From contig JASHRS010000096.1 of assembly GCA_030037215.1 (NCBI GenBank), positions 1 to 35,540 of the forward strand: DNA of 35,540 nt, read 5' to 3'. The notes beneath the pieces were generated by a model. It saw nothing but the letters and a program-made list of their open reading frames with translations, did not search any database and was not told the origin of the DNA. Numbering within the stretch: the stretch's first letter is position 1; the number at the start of each line of letters is the position of its first letter. The DNA is from Silvibacterium sp. (GTDB lineage Bacteria; Acidobacteriota; Terriglobia; Terriglobales; Acidobacteriaceae). Made by a program: the position numbers and the translations under genes. Positions 1 through 7,196 of this stretch are shown piece after piece.

Positions 1-54
1 CGAGTGACTTGAACGGCAAGCCCAGCGCGCCTGGAGCGCACTCGAGCGCAGCAG

Positions 55-1155
55 CTAATTCGGCCGCAGCCCCGAAATCTGGACCAGCCCGTGCGTCGGC
101 GCCGGGTAGTAGCCCTTCCGGTGCATATTGGCCCAGTAAATTCCCGTTCTCGCAAAAGACTTCTCGCAGTCCTGCGTGGACGGCCCGCGCATATTGCCTT
201 CCATGTAAGCAAGTCCGGGGCAGCGCGTGCATGATCCGACGTGGCCGCATCCCGAGCACACCGGAAGATCGCGCAACCTGATCGAGCGCACATCATTCAG
301 TTGCTCTGAGTCTCGCCAGATGTCGATGAACTTCTGCTGCCGCACATTCCCGCTCGGTAAAGGAAACTGCACGCACGGATAAACATCTCCATAAGGCGAG
401 ATATAGCATGCATTGTTGCCGGCGCTGCACGGAACCTCATTCAGGATGTCATCATTCACTGCCGGTGGCGGAGCGCAGAATTCGTCGGCATCGTCCACCG
501 CGACCGGATCGCGAAAGACCTCGTGCAGCTTGGGCACGCTCAGCCCTAGTTGCAGAACGCCCCTGTCCCCATTCATCATCGGCGTAATCATCGGATCGAT
601 TGTGCAGTGCGCGCCCAGCTCCGCTGCCAGCGCCTTCACCCCTGCATAATCATTCATGGTCTGGTTCATCAATACATTCGCAAGAATCACCTTGATCCCG
701 CGCTCCCGCAGCAGCCGTATCCCGGCAACAGACCGCTTCAGCGATCCCGGAAGCAGCGTAACCGCGTCATGCACTTCAGGCCGGTGCGAATAGATGCTCA
801 CCTGCACTTCGTTCACCGCCAAGTCCTTCAACCGCTGCGCTTCTTTCTCGCGGATCATGAACGCATTCGTCTTGACCTTCACGCAGAACATCAGCGAGCG
901 CGCGTACTCGATGATCTCGAACGCGTCCATTCGCATAAAGACTTCGCCGCCGCTCAGCGTAAGGAAGAACACGCCCGCTTCCGCGAGTTGATCGAGCACG
1001 CCGCGGATCTCCGCCGTGGTCATCTCGCCGTAGTCTTCGTGGTCAAGGTAGCAATGGACGCAGCGCTCGTTGCACCTGTACGTCACATCCAGATGCACGC
1101 TTATCGGCACGCCGAGTTCGTACGCGCGCTGCCCCAGGCTCTGCATCAGGCTCAT
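55..1155 (-). CDS. Radical SAM/SPASM peptide-modifying enzyme
   Basis: This 366-residue protein has the radical SAM cluster motif CX3CX2C at C28, C32 and C35, which binds a 4Fe-4S cluster that cleaves S-adenosylmethionine. A GGEVF stretch near residue 70 fits the SAM-binding region. The C-terminus is a SPASM domain for auxiliary Fe-S clusters: C243, C250, C261 (in a GX4C context), C300, C303, C309, C312 and C330. SPASM enzymes beside PqqD proteins normally modify a short peptide, for example by thioether or carbon-carbon crosslinks. The ATG start overlaps the stop of the PqqD gene (ATGA), so the two are translationally coupled. The substrate is most likely the 59-residue peptide encoded at the head of the operon. 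It is not PqqE by context, because no other pqq genes or PqqA-like peptide are visible. The family is certain; the reaction is unknown. Confidence 0.9.
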   Translation of the reverse strand: MSLMQSLGQRAYELGVPISVHLDVTYRCNERCVHCYLDHEDYGEMTTAEIRGVLDQLAEAGVFFLTLSGGEVFMRMDAFEIIEYARSLMFCVKVKTNAFMIREKEAQRLKDLAVNEVQVSIYSHRPEVHDAVTLLPGSLKRSVAGIRLLRERGIKVILANVLMNQTMNDYAGVKALAAELGAHCTIDPMITPMMNGDRGVLQLGLSVPKLHEVFRDPVAVDDADEFCAPPPAVNDDILNEVPCSAGNNACYISPYGDVYPCVQFPLPSGNVRQQKFIDIWRDSEQLNDVRSIRLRDLPVCSGCGHVGSCTRCPGLAYMEGNMRGPSTQDCEKSFARTGIYWANMHRKGYYPAPTHGLVQISGLRPN

Positions 1156-1469
1156 CGTGCCCCACCCTGCGCCGGCTTCGTTCGGCCGATTGGCTCGTTG
1201 GACACGATAAGGAGACCGTGGCTGGCCAGATCGTTCACAAAGCTTTCGGCATCCCTGGTGGCCACCATCGGGTCCACGTCAAACTCCGCGCAGATCTTTT
1301 CCCTTACGATCGCCGCTACCGGCGTGTTTCCATCCGCTGACTGCCAGATGATCGTGGCAACCGGATTCAGCGTGAACAGGGTCGAGTCCTTTGCGGACAT
1401 GATCATCATCTCGCCGCCAAGCGCGCGGGCAGCGACATCTGTTGCTCTGGCAATATACGCAGCACTCAT
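1152..1469 (-). CDS. PqqD-family peptide chaperone (RiPP recognition element)
   Basis: A 105-residue protein of the PqqD/coenzyme PQQ synthesis D family. Such proteins bind the leader of a precursor peptide and present it to the radical SAM partner. The typical core is visible: a beta-rich N-terminal part with 'TLFTLNPVATIIWQ', then a helical part with 'VREKICAEFDVD' and a conserved end of the 'FVNDLASHGLL' type. I place the start at the ATG at 1469 rather than the upstream TTG at 1484, because GGGAG lies 8 bases before the ATG and the ATG overlaps the TGA stop of the HPr-kinase-like gene (ATGA). Its own stop overlaps the start of the radical SAM gene in the same way. This chain of overlaps argues that kinase, chaperone and radical SAM enzyme are made in fixed proportion. 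Confidence 0.88.
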   Translation of the reverse strand: MSAAYIARATDVAARALGGEMMIMSAKDSTLFTLNPVATIIWQSADGNTPVAAIVREKICAEFDVDPMVATRDAESFVNDLASHGLLIVSNEPIGRTKPAQGGAR

Positions 1470-2260
1470 ACAATCAACTCCCAAACGCGCTTATCCGGAA
1501 CGAACGTCAGCCGGTACACCGGAACCTGCCTCACCAGTTCGCACGCGGTCTCAAAAACCATGCGCACCAGCTCCGGGTCATTCGCAAAGAACAGCACGTT
1601 TTCCATCAGCTTCCGAACCGCCTCACTGTGGCCCAGCGGCTCAATCAAGTTCTCAGGCCCCTGGTGCAGCAAATACAAGGCTGCCAGCGGTGCCTGCACA
1701 TTCTCTCCCACTCTGGCCAGCTCTCCCGCAAACGGCGTGCCATGCGCAACAAAGCCTTGCTCTTCGCGCCGCAAATAGGAAATTTCGTCCGTCAGCAGCA
1801 GTGCATCCGGCGGAGCCAGCCGCGAAATCGTCGTCTTCCCTGCTCCGGAAACGCCGGCAAACAGGAACGCCTTGCCGTTGCGCACCGCGCTGGCGGCATG
1901 CACCAGCAGCCCGCCCTCGCGCGCCAGCATCAGGCTGTGAAAGATCCGCAGTGCCACATCAATCGAGTACGGGTTCGCCGACTGCACGATTAGGCCGCGT
2001 CTCGCGTTCTGGTCCCACTCCGCCCGCAGGTCTCCGCGTTCGATCAGCCACCGGCCCTGCTCCAGCCGCACCGAAATCTCCTCTCGGTTCGTAATCCTTC
2101 CCGGAGGCATAAGCTCAACGTCAAATTCGAAGACAGGCAGCGAATTCGGGCTCAGAAACCCTCCGTACCGGCCTTCAAGCATCCGCAGGAACTCGAGGCT
2201 CTCGCTGCGCACAGGGCTTTCGCATCGTACTAGGATCGGCGCGCCGCCAATCTCGATCAT
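1466..2260 (-). CDS. HPr kinase-like P-loop protein of a RiPP operon
   Basis: A 264-residue protein related to the C-terminal kinase domain of HPr kinase/phosphorylase. It has a clear Walker A motif, GVSGAGKTT (residues 136-144 from the chosen start), preceded by 'LLVHAASAVRNGKAFLFA', the usual HprK-like entry to the P-loop. No PTS genes are near, so regulation of sugar uptake is unlikely. HprK homologues in some lasso-peptide clusters phosphorylate the precursor on a C-terminal serine, and the precursor here ends in three serines. A peptide kinase role is therefore a reasonable inference. The start is uncertain. I chose the ATG at 2260, which has AGGA 4 bases upstream and lies 23 bases after the preceding stop. 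The longer form from 2329 would overlap the peptidase gene by 46 bases and lacks a ribosome binding site. Confidence 0.82.
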   Translation of the reverse strand: MIEIGGAPILVRCESPVRSESLEFLRMLEGRYGGFLSPNSLPVFEFDVELMPPGRITNREEISVRLEQGRWLIERGDLRAEWDQNARRGLIVQSANPYSIDVALRIFHSLMLAREGGLLVHAASAVRNGKAFLFAGVSGAGKTTISRLAPPDALLLTDEISYLRREEQGFVAHGTPFAGELARVGENVQAPLAALYLLHQGPENLIEPLGHSEAVRKLMENVLFFANDPELVRMVFETACELVRQVPVYRLTFVPDKRVWELIV

Positions 2261-2283
2261 GACTTCCTGGCTGGTAATTGTGG

Positions 2284-2763
2284 CTAGGTCTCCCACGAAA
2301 CCTCCCTGCTCAAGGCGCGCTCCAGCCATTGGCCCATACGCAGCGTTACACGCAGCCAGAACTTCGACCGCCGCACAACGATCGACCCTAACCGCTGCAT
2401 AGCCGACTGCCTCAAATCCACGCTCCGCCCGTTGCGGACAATCGAAACCACCTGCCCCAATAAGTCCGGCCCCATCGTCGGCGGGTCATCCTGCGGCAGC
2501 GAATCGCCCCGCGTGATCAGGCAGCCGTCCAGGATGCTGATAACCCTGTGGGCCACCAGCTCACCACCCCGCCTGCAAAGCACAATCTGCCCCGTTTGCA
2601 ATTCAGCCATCTCGCGGCGTTGCGCCACGATAACATCGCCCGGCCACACCGCCGGAATCATGCTGCAACCGGTCACTTTTAGGCGGACCTCGCCGAACTC
2701 CCGCGCAACATCCGCGGTCAGCTCACAGCCCAGCGCAATGCGCCGATCTGTCTCACCACTCAT
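2284..2763 (-). CDS. S24/S26-type signal-peptidase-like protease
   Basis: A 159-residue protein resembling the catalytic domain of signal peptidases and LexA-like proteases. The nucleophile motif is 'GCSMIPAVWPGD' with Ser34. The second motif, 'ELVAHRVIS', places His72 where bacterial type I peptidases have Lys, so this is the Ser/His arrangement of SipW, archaeal and ER enzymes. A third conserved patch, 'ITRGDS', includes Asp87. There is no N-terminal membrane anchor, unlike true signal peptidases. The C-terminus (about 115-159) is Arg-rich and amphipathic. It starts 10 bases after the stop of the precursor-like peptide, so leader removal is the obvious hypothesis. The alternative is an inactive or regulatory homologue. 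Family assignment is good; the substrate is inferred from context. Confidence 0.82.
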   Translation of the reverse strand: MSGETDRRIALGCELTADVAREFGEVRLKVTGCSMIPAVWPGDVIVAQRREMAELQTGQIVLCRRGGELVAHRVISILDGCLITRGDSLPQDDPPTMGPDLLGQVVSIVRNGRSVDLRQSAMQRLGSIVVRRSKFWLRVTLRMGQWLERALSREVSWET

Positions 2764-2773
2764 TGCGCGCCCG

Positions 2774-2953
2774 TTAGGAAGAGCTCAGGTTATGGGCGCA
2801 CTGTGCCTGCGTGGAAGACACCTTGCCGCACGACAGAGCCCGCGTCTCAAACACACGCTCAAAACGGAACTCGGGCTTCTGATACGACTTCTTCGCCGTC
2901 GACAGCGCGCCTTCTTGATCGGCGATCTCGTTTATCTTGTCTTCTCGGCTCAT
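2774..2953 (-). CDS. Putative RiPP precursor peptide, 59 residues
   Basis: This short frame starts at an ATG preceded by GAGG at 5 bases and ends 10 bases before the peptidase gene. The N-terminal part is charged and leader-like. It is followed by 'KKSYQKPEF', a YxxP pattern that recalls the leader motif bound by PqqD-like proteins in lasso-peptide and related clusters. Next comes 'RVFETRALSCGK', then a small C-terminal part rich in Ser, Thr, Gln and Ala. There are two cysteines, C42 and C52, and the peptide ends in NLSSS. The cysteines could be acceptors for radical SAM crosslinks, and the terminal serines could be kinase sites. There is no signal peptide and no membrane segment. The role is inferred from size, position at the operon head and the neighbouring enzymes. 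The cleavage site is unknown. Confidence 0.75.
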   Translation of the reverse strand: MSREDKINEIADQEGALSTAKKSYQKPEFRFERVFETRALSCGKVSSTQAQCAHNLSSS

Positions 2954-2958
2954 TTAAA

Positions 2959-2962
2959 CCTC
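2959..2962 (-). promoter_or_regulatory. Ribosome binding site of the precursor peptide
   Basis: GAGG on the minus strand sits 5 bases before the ATG at 2953. It fixes the start of the short peptide gene, which would otherwise be easy to miss. Confidence 0.6.
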
Positions 2963-2985
2963 ATTGCTGGAATCCGGGGTAACTT

Positions 2986-2991
2986 ATTGTA
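2986..2991 (-). promoter_or_regulatory. Possible -10 box of the RiPP operon
   Basis: TACAAT on the minus strand lies about 33 bases upstream of the precursor start. No convincing -35 hexamer stands 16-18 bases further upstream, so this is tentative. The 168-base gap 2954-3121 is the only place for the operon promoter, because the next gene upstream ends at 3122. Confidence 0.3.
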
Positions 2992-3121
2992 ACCTTACCG
3001 TAAACTCACTTGCGAGACTTTTACACCTCAGCCGGCTGCTTGTCGCACCAAAATAGGCCTGCGATGCACCGGCCCTGCGTTGTATGAGGCCATTATCCTC
3101 TGACCCTCCATCCTCTCGTCC

Positions 3122-5017
3122 TCACTGTAATGCGCTCTGCGACACTTGCTCGCCGACATTACTATTCAAATTTCCAAAATATATCTGGGATGCCCCGGTT
3201 GTAGTTGAGTTATTATCCACGATCATTCCGCTGGTCCCTTTGCCGCCTGAAGCGGTCTGGGTTGCGGCTGCGGCAGTAGGAAAACTGGTTGTCAGATTAA
3301 AGCCAGCGACACATTCATTGAAGGCGCAGGGAACCGAAGTGTTCTTCACACCTACAAAGAGAAAATCCACGGGCGTCGGGGGTGTGGTGGATGTATTGCC
3401 ATTGACGTTGTAGAACTCAGTCAGCGGGGTGCAATCAAAGGCGGTGCCCGTGTTGCCGCTCTCTACCAGTTGGAAGGAGTTGCCGTCATTCGCGCTGGCC
3501 ATGACACCGCTTGTGATTGCGACCCGCCGCAGCGCCGGTGTCGCCGCGCTCGTAATGTTTCCGCAAAAATACATATACCCCGTATGGGTTGTGAGATATG
3601 TATTGTCAAACGCTCCGTCATACAGATCGGTATAGGTACTGCTTGACGTCGATGCGGCGAACCCCATGTTGACCTTGACCTGGTTGGCCATTGACGTAGT
3701 CACCTGGGTCAGGATCGCGCACCCGGTTGCCGTGGGCGAGGTGCATGAAGCCGTGAAGTTGTTCGCCTCGGCAAAGACCTTGCCCTCAGTGCTGTCCACA
3801 ATTGGGGCATCAAGAATAGCCCCGCCTGTCCCTCCAGATCCGACAACAGCAGTGCCGCAGGATGCGCCTGTGGTGGAATTGATGCAGTAAAGAGTTCCGT
3901 TGCTGCCGCCGGCAAAGATATTTCCGCTGACTGAGTCGTAGGTCGGCCCCGTAAGGATTACACCGCTGGCGACAGTGACCGGCCATGGAGCGGTCGTCAC
4001 TTCCGCCATGATAGTTCCCGCAGGCGGTGTAGTTCCTGACGGTGTCGTGGTAAACACGCCTGTGAATTTATGCAGCTTGCCGCTGTCATCCCCCACATAC
4101 GCCACATCATGCGTATAGTCCACAAATGGCGAGGAACGGGTCACGCTTGTGAAGCCGCTCATCACAACATTGACATCCACAGCATTGTTGGTCGGGGTCA
4201 CAGTGCACGACGACGTCGTCAAAGTTCCATTGCTGTATACAGTGCAGGGGTTCACCGGCGCGGCAGTGGTAGTGCTCCCGAAGTTCGTTCCGGTCGTTCC
4301 TATCGTAACCACATGAAACTTCGACCCTGTGGAGGTGCCGTTGCCGGTGATGCTCTCCACGAAGGCCACTTTGGTCCCGCCTTCAGAAAGAACCGGCGAA
4401 GTCTGGACTATGCCTGTGCCGACATAATAGGAGAAATAATAAGTGGGTATCGGCGGCGGTGAACCCGTCGACGTACCGCATGTCGTGGCGTAGAGTTTGT
4501 TCACGCCGACGATGTTGGGGCCGCTATTCATGGCGCCCGCGGCATTAACGGGAAAAACCACAAAGTCCGAGCAACTCGGAGCGGAAGTAGTGGAAAAGGT
4601 GTACTTCGCCGGATACATATCCGGCGCGACGCTGCCGTCAATTAGAGTCGCAGTCCAAAGCCCGCCCGAATCATCGCCGTTCCCGTGCCTACGGTTGGGA
4701 TCCCTGAAGTCCTGCAAATTCTCTTCCCGCGATCCAGAAGTGTCTGTGGAAGTCGCCGCAGGCTGCGGGGCATTCTGCTTGATCCACTGCATCCGGTAGC
4801 GGGGACTGGTGACAATCTGCACCCATCTCTCGCTCGTGCCGTTATTGATCGCATCCTGGAGCGAGCCAGGGTTCGAAAACATGACGTGATGATGCGTCCA
4901 GTCATCCACAACGCCGCTGCCGTAACTTTGGTTCTGCTGGGCAAGCGTCGGCAAGGCAAGGAAGATCACAGCCGCAAGGGAAAGACTGCTTACAGTGAGG
5001 GGGCAAGACCGCTTCAT
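3122..5017 (-). CDS. Secreted beta-propeller-like protein
   Basis: A 631-residue exported protein. The N-terminus 'MKRSCPLTVSSLSLAAVIF' followed by 'LALPTLAQQ' is a Sec signal peptide with cleavage likely after the Ala of TLA. I use the ATG at 5017 because GGAGGA lies 8 bases upstream; the ATG at 5032 is part of that site. The body is rich in Gly, Ser and Thr and has repeated strand-like units, for example 'YVGDDSGKLHKFTGVF' and 'IFAGGSNGTLYCINSTTG', which resemble PQQ-type or WD-like propeller blades (roughly residues 190-500). No PQQ or quinone ligand motif can be assigned. Many cysteines are present, compatible with periplasmic or extracellular disulfides. Function is unknown; an outer-surface or periplasmic binding role is a guess. 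It lies directly upstream of the RiPP operon, but a 168-base gap separates them. Confidence 0.75.
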   Translation of the reverse strand: MKRSCPLTVSSLSLAAVIFLALPTLAQQNQSYGSGVVDDWTHHHVMFSNPGSLQDAINNGTSERWVQIVTSPRYRMQWIKQNAPQPAATSTDTSGSREENLQDFRDPNRRHGNGDDSGGLWTATLIDGSVAPDMYPAKYTFSTTSAPSCSDFVVFPVNAAGAMNSGPNIVGVNKLYATTCGTSTGSPPPIPTYYFSYYVGTGIVQTSPVLSEGGTKVAFVESITGNGTSTGSKFHVVTIGTTGTNFGSTTTAAPVNPCTVYSNGTLTTSSCTVTPTNNAVDVNVVMSGFTSVTRSSPFVDYTHDVAYVGDDSGKLHKFTGVFTTTPSGTTPPAGTIMAEVTTAPWPVTVASGVILTGPTYDSVSGNIFAGGSNGTLYCINSTTGASCGTAVVGSGGTGGAILDAPIVDSTEGKVFAEANNFTASCTSPTATGCAILTQVTTSMANQVKVNMGFAASTSSSTYTDLYDGAFDNTYLTTHTGYMYFCGNITSAATPALRRVAITSGVMASANDGNSFQLVESGNTGTAFDCTPLTEFYNVNGNTSTTPPTPVDFLFVGVKNTSVPCAFNECVAGFNLTTSFPTAAAATQTASGGKGTSGMIVDNNSTTTGASQIYFGNLNSNVGEQVSQSALQ

Positions 5018-5171
5018 TGGACACTCCTCCAATTCGCGAGCTTTAGGCAGGTAAAAGTAGCAGGTGTAAGGTCAGGGATCTAACCCCTTACTTAGAAACA
5101 CACCTCCCCGGCGCAGGTTGCCCTCAATCAGGGAATGCTGCGGAATTTTTTTCTTGGGCTGAAAGCCGATT

Positions 5172-5447
5172 CTAGCTGGGTTTCCTGTATTCGATCTCGT
5201 CGCCGTGCAGAAAATATTCGAGCGAACAGTTGTCTGACCCGCAGATCATGGATTGCAGGCCGGCAAACTGCGTACGTGTAATCAGTCCCAACGCGCCGCA
5301 GCCCGGGCAGGCCAGCACCGCCCAGTAAGGATCCTTCGCATCACCCAGCGCTCCTGCATTTTCAAGCAGAAACAACGTACCCGGCTCCATCTGTTCCGGA
5401 ATCCACTGCTCAAGCAACTGCAGTTCCGATGACAATTCCGTCGACAT
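5172..5447 (-). CDS. Small Cys-containing hypothetical protein
   Basis: A 91-residue protein I do not recognise. The start is the ATG at 5447, which has AGGAG 9 bases upstream; longer in-frame versions lack a start with such a site. The N-terminal half is acidic and Leu/Glu-rich ('ELQLLEQWIPEQMEPG'). The C-terminal half holds 'CPGCGALG' and 'MICGSDNC', two cysteine pairs that look like a short zinc ribbon. It ends with 'EYFLHGDEIEYRKPS'. It may be a small zinc-binding adaptor protein, but nothing near it shows a partner. Confidence 0.7.
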   Translation of the reverse strand: MSTELSSELQLLEQWIPEQMEPGTLFLLENAGALGDAKDPYWAVLACPGCGALGLITRTQFAGLQSMICGSDNCSLEYFLHGDEIEYRKPS

Positions 5448-5818
5448 AGTTAATTCTCCTGTCTTCGTTTGCGCCCTTTGGATTGCGGCTCCGGATCTCT
5501 CTGGGGAAATCTCATCCGTTCCGCCTAACTTATCGTCACTGACGTGCGGGGTTCGCGTCCCTCCTTGCCGGAAAATCAAGGGATAAAAAGAAAACCGGCC
5601 CCATGCATAAAATTCCATGCACGTTGCGGGCCGTTCTAGCCGCCGATGCGGCGATACTTGTCTCGATGGATGCGTTCGCGTAGTGCTCGCGGTTCCACAT
5701 GGCGAAGAGAGCGATGATCTGCTTCCCTGCATCTTTGACGCACCCACGCCGAATGTCAATACATTGCGCGGTATCTTCAGTGGTTCCCCAGCCCATTGTG
5801 GGGCGATAGCACTTCTGC
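5448..5818. other. Intergenic region without a supported gene
   Basis: No frame here has a good ribosome binding site or protein-like composition. The most noticeable structure is an imperfect inverted repeat at 5593-5635 (AACCGGCCCC and GGGCCGTT), which encloses a smaller repeat TGCAT/ATGCA. On the minus strand it would lie in the leader of the gene starting at 5447. It has no T-run, so it is not a classical terminator. Confidence 0.4.
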
Positions 5819-6103
5819 TTACTTCTCGACTTCCACGCCGCGCCAGAAGGCGATATATCCCTTGATCTTCCGTGCCGCGGGCTTCGGATCGGGATAATAC
5901 CAGGCTGCATCCTGGTTCTCCTGCCCATCTACAACAAGCGAGTAATACCGCGCCTGTCCCTTCCAGGGACAGGTTGAGGTGGTCGAGCTGGGGCGAAGGT
6001 ATTCGCGCTTGACCGCGCTCTCCGGGAAATAAACATTGTCCTCAATAATTTGTGTCTTCTCGCTTTCCGCGATCGTTACTCCATTCCAGACAGCCTTTGC
6101 CAT
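5819..6103 (-). CDS. DUF427 domain protein
   Basis: A 94-residue protein of the DUF427 family. It begins 'MAKAVWNGVTIAESEKT', and the motifs 'YFPESAVKREYLRPS', 'TCPWKGQARYYSL' and 'AAWYYPDPKPAARKIKGYIAFW' are the recognisable family blocks. The biochemical function of this family is unsettled. The fold is small and cytosolic with no signal peptide. The start at 6103 fits the family N-terminus and has AGGA about 9 bases upstream; the ATG at 6145 would add an Arg-rich extension with no family match. It appears to be a single-gene unit with its own promoter at 6149-6176. Confidence 0.88.
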   Translation of the reverse strand: MAKAVWNGVTIAESEKTQIIEDNVYFPESAVKREYLRPSSTTSTCPWKGQARYYSLVVDGQENQDAAWYYPDPKPAARKIKGYIAFWRGVEVEK

Positions 6104-6529
6104 CGTCCCGGTCCTTCTTCTATTGAATCGTTGAAAATCTGACACTCTACAATAACAGATGTTTCATCGCGCTCAACGTCTCGGTACCCAGGCAGATACC
6201 GCAACCTTCACGTCATGGACTGTCAAGTCATCTATTTTGTAACCGTCATAACAAGAATGGTTTGCAGAACCCCGGCAGTGCATTTCATTTCCACTCGTTT
6301 CGCTAAAATGAAAAGAGAAGAGATTTTGCTCCATTTCTCGTGCGCCGACCGAACAATAGCTGATGGCTTTGCATTTTCTCCGGCAGAGGGAACATTGAAC
6401 TTTCCTTGTTTTCTAAGAGTTAGAATAAGAAAAACATTTAAAACTCTTTATTTTCAACGACTTGGCAAAACATGCCTTTCCTGAAAAGTGAATGGCATCT
6501 ATGAGATAGAGCGATTCTGAAGAAAAATT
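6104..6529. other. AT-richer intergenic region
   Basis: This stretch lies between the 3' end of msrQ and the DUF427 gene. It is clearly AT-richer than its surroundings. A plus-strand frame at 6215-6484 has no ribosome binding site and no recognisable motif, and I do not call it a gene. The only element I can support is the candidate promoter for the DUF427 gene. Confidence 0.4.
6149..6176 (-). promoter_or_regulatory. Candidate promoter of the DUF427 gene
   Basis: On the minus strand TTGAGC (6171-6176) and TATTGT (6149-6154) are separated by 16 bases, about 46 bases upstream of the start at 6103. Each box matches the sigma-70 consensus in four of six positions. Confidence 0.35.
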
Positions 6530-7123
6530 TCAATCGCGGACCCAGTTCAGAATCGGCCTCGCCGCCAACAGCACCCCCAGGACCACCGTGATCTCCATCG
6601 GAGTCCGGTCGCCCTGCTTCACGCCCCACCAGTAATGCACCACCCCGGCAATGGCAGCCAGGTACGCCAGCCAGTGCAGTCGGATCCAGTTCTTGCCGCC
6701 CAACTTGCGGATCGACCACGACGTCGACGTCAGCGCCAGCGGAACCATCATCGCCCATGCCGCCAGCCCCGCGGTAATGAACCGCCGCTGGCTGATGTCG
6801 TCCACCATTGCCGCCCAACTGAACCCGGCATAGAGCCAGACATATGTCATCAAATGCAGACAGCCGTAAAAGAACGCATACAACCCCAGCATCCGGCGGA
6901 AGCGAATGATCCATGCCAGCTTCGGAATCACCTTCCGCACCGGCGAAATGGCCAGCGTGATCACCAGTAGCCGAAGCGTCCCGCGCCCGGTAAAGAAAGT
7001 CACCGTATGGGTCGGGTCCGGTCCCAGATTATTTTGGAATCCCCGCATCACGAGCCATGCAACGGGAGCAAGACAGGCAATATGAACCAGAACTTTCAGA
7101 GTAATAACAACACGTTTCGACAT
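6530..7123 (-). CDS. msrQ: MsrQ, heme-binding membrane subunit of methionine sulfoxide repair
   Basis: A protein of about 197 residues with five or six membrane segments and conserved His residues in 'FFYGCLHLMTYVWLY', 'RLHWLAYLAAIAGVVHYWW'. It matches the MsrQ/YedZ family, a heme b membrane protein that passes electrons from the respiratory chain or a flavin reductase to periplasmic MsrP. The start at 7123 aligns with the usual N-terminus ('KRVVITLKVLVHIACLAPVAW'). A longer form from the ATG at 7177, which has AGGT 5 bases upstream and lies 19 bases after the msrP stop, cannot be excluded. The gene follows msrP on the same strand, the standard msrPQ order. Confidence 0.92.
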   Translation of the reverse strand: MSKRVVITLKVLVHIACLAPVAWLVMRGFQNNLGPDPTHTVTFFTGRGTLRLLVITLAISPVRKVIPKLAWIIRFRRMLGLYAFFYGCLHLMTYVWLYAGFSWAAMVDDISQRRFITAGLAAWAMMVPLALTSTSWSIRKLGGKNWIRLHWLAYLAAIAGVVHYWWGVKQGDRTPMEITVVLGVLLAARPILNWVRD

Positions 7124-7196
7124 CGATTCAGTATGCCATTCCGGGCCCGCAGCACCACGATGGCGGCGAAGCCGCATTTACCTGGACGGCAAGTCC

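Noticed and set aside
550-2094. Long plus-strand open frame (514 codons) opposite the RiPP operon
   Set aside because: Its product is rich in Arg, His, Pro and Ala with no motif, and it is antisense to three well-supported genes joined by ATGA overlaps. It is a by-product of GC-rich codon use.
55-2953. Reading the operon as PQQ biosynthesis
   Set aside because: PqqD and a SPASM enzyme are present, but pqqB and pqqC are absent and the peptide lacks the Glu-x3-Tyr core of PqqA. A kinase and an S26-type peptidase are not part of that pathway.
55-2953. Reading the operon as a lasso-peptide cluster
   Set aside because: The kinase and PqqD-like gene and the YxxP motif recall lasso clusters, but no asparagine-synthetase-like cyclase or transglutaminase-type leader peptidase is visible, and a radical SAM enzyme takes their place. 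Genes left of the window could change this.
5545-5575. tRNA T-arm-like sequence (GGGTTCGCGTCCC)
   Set aside because: The loop lacks the conserved A of TTCRA, and no acceptor, D or anticodon stem can be folded around it.
6215-6484. 89-codon plus-strand frame in the AT-rich gap
   Set aside because: No ribosome binding site, no motif, and codon composition unlike the neighbouring genes.
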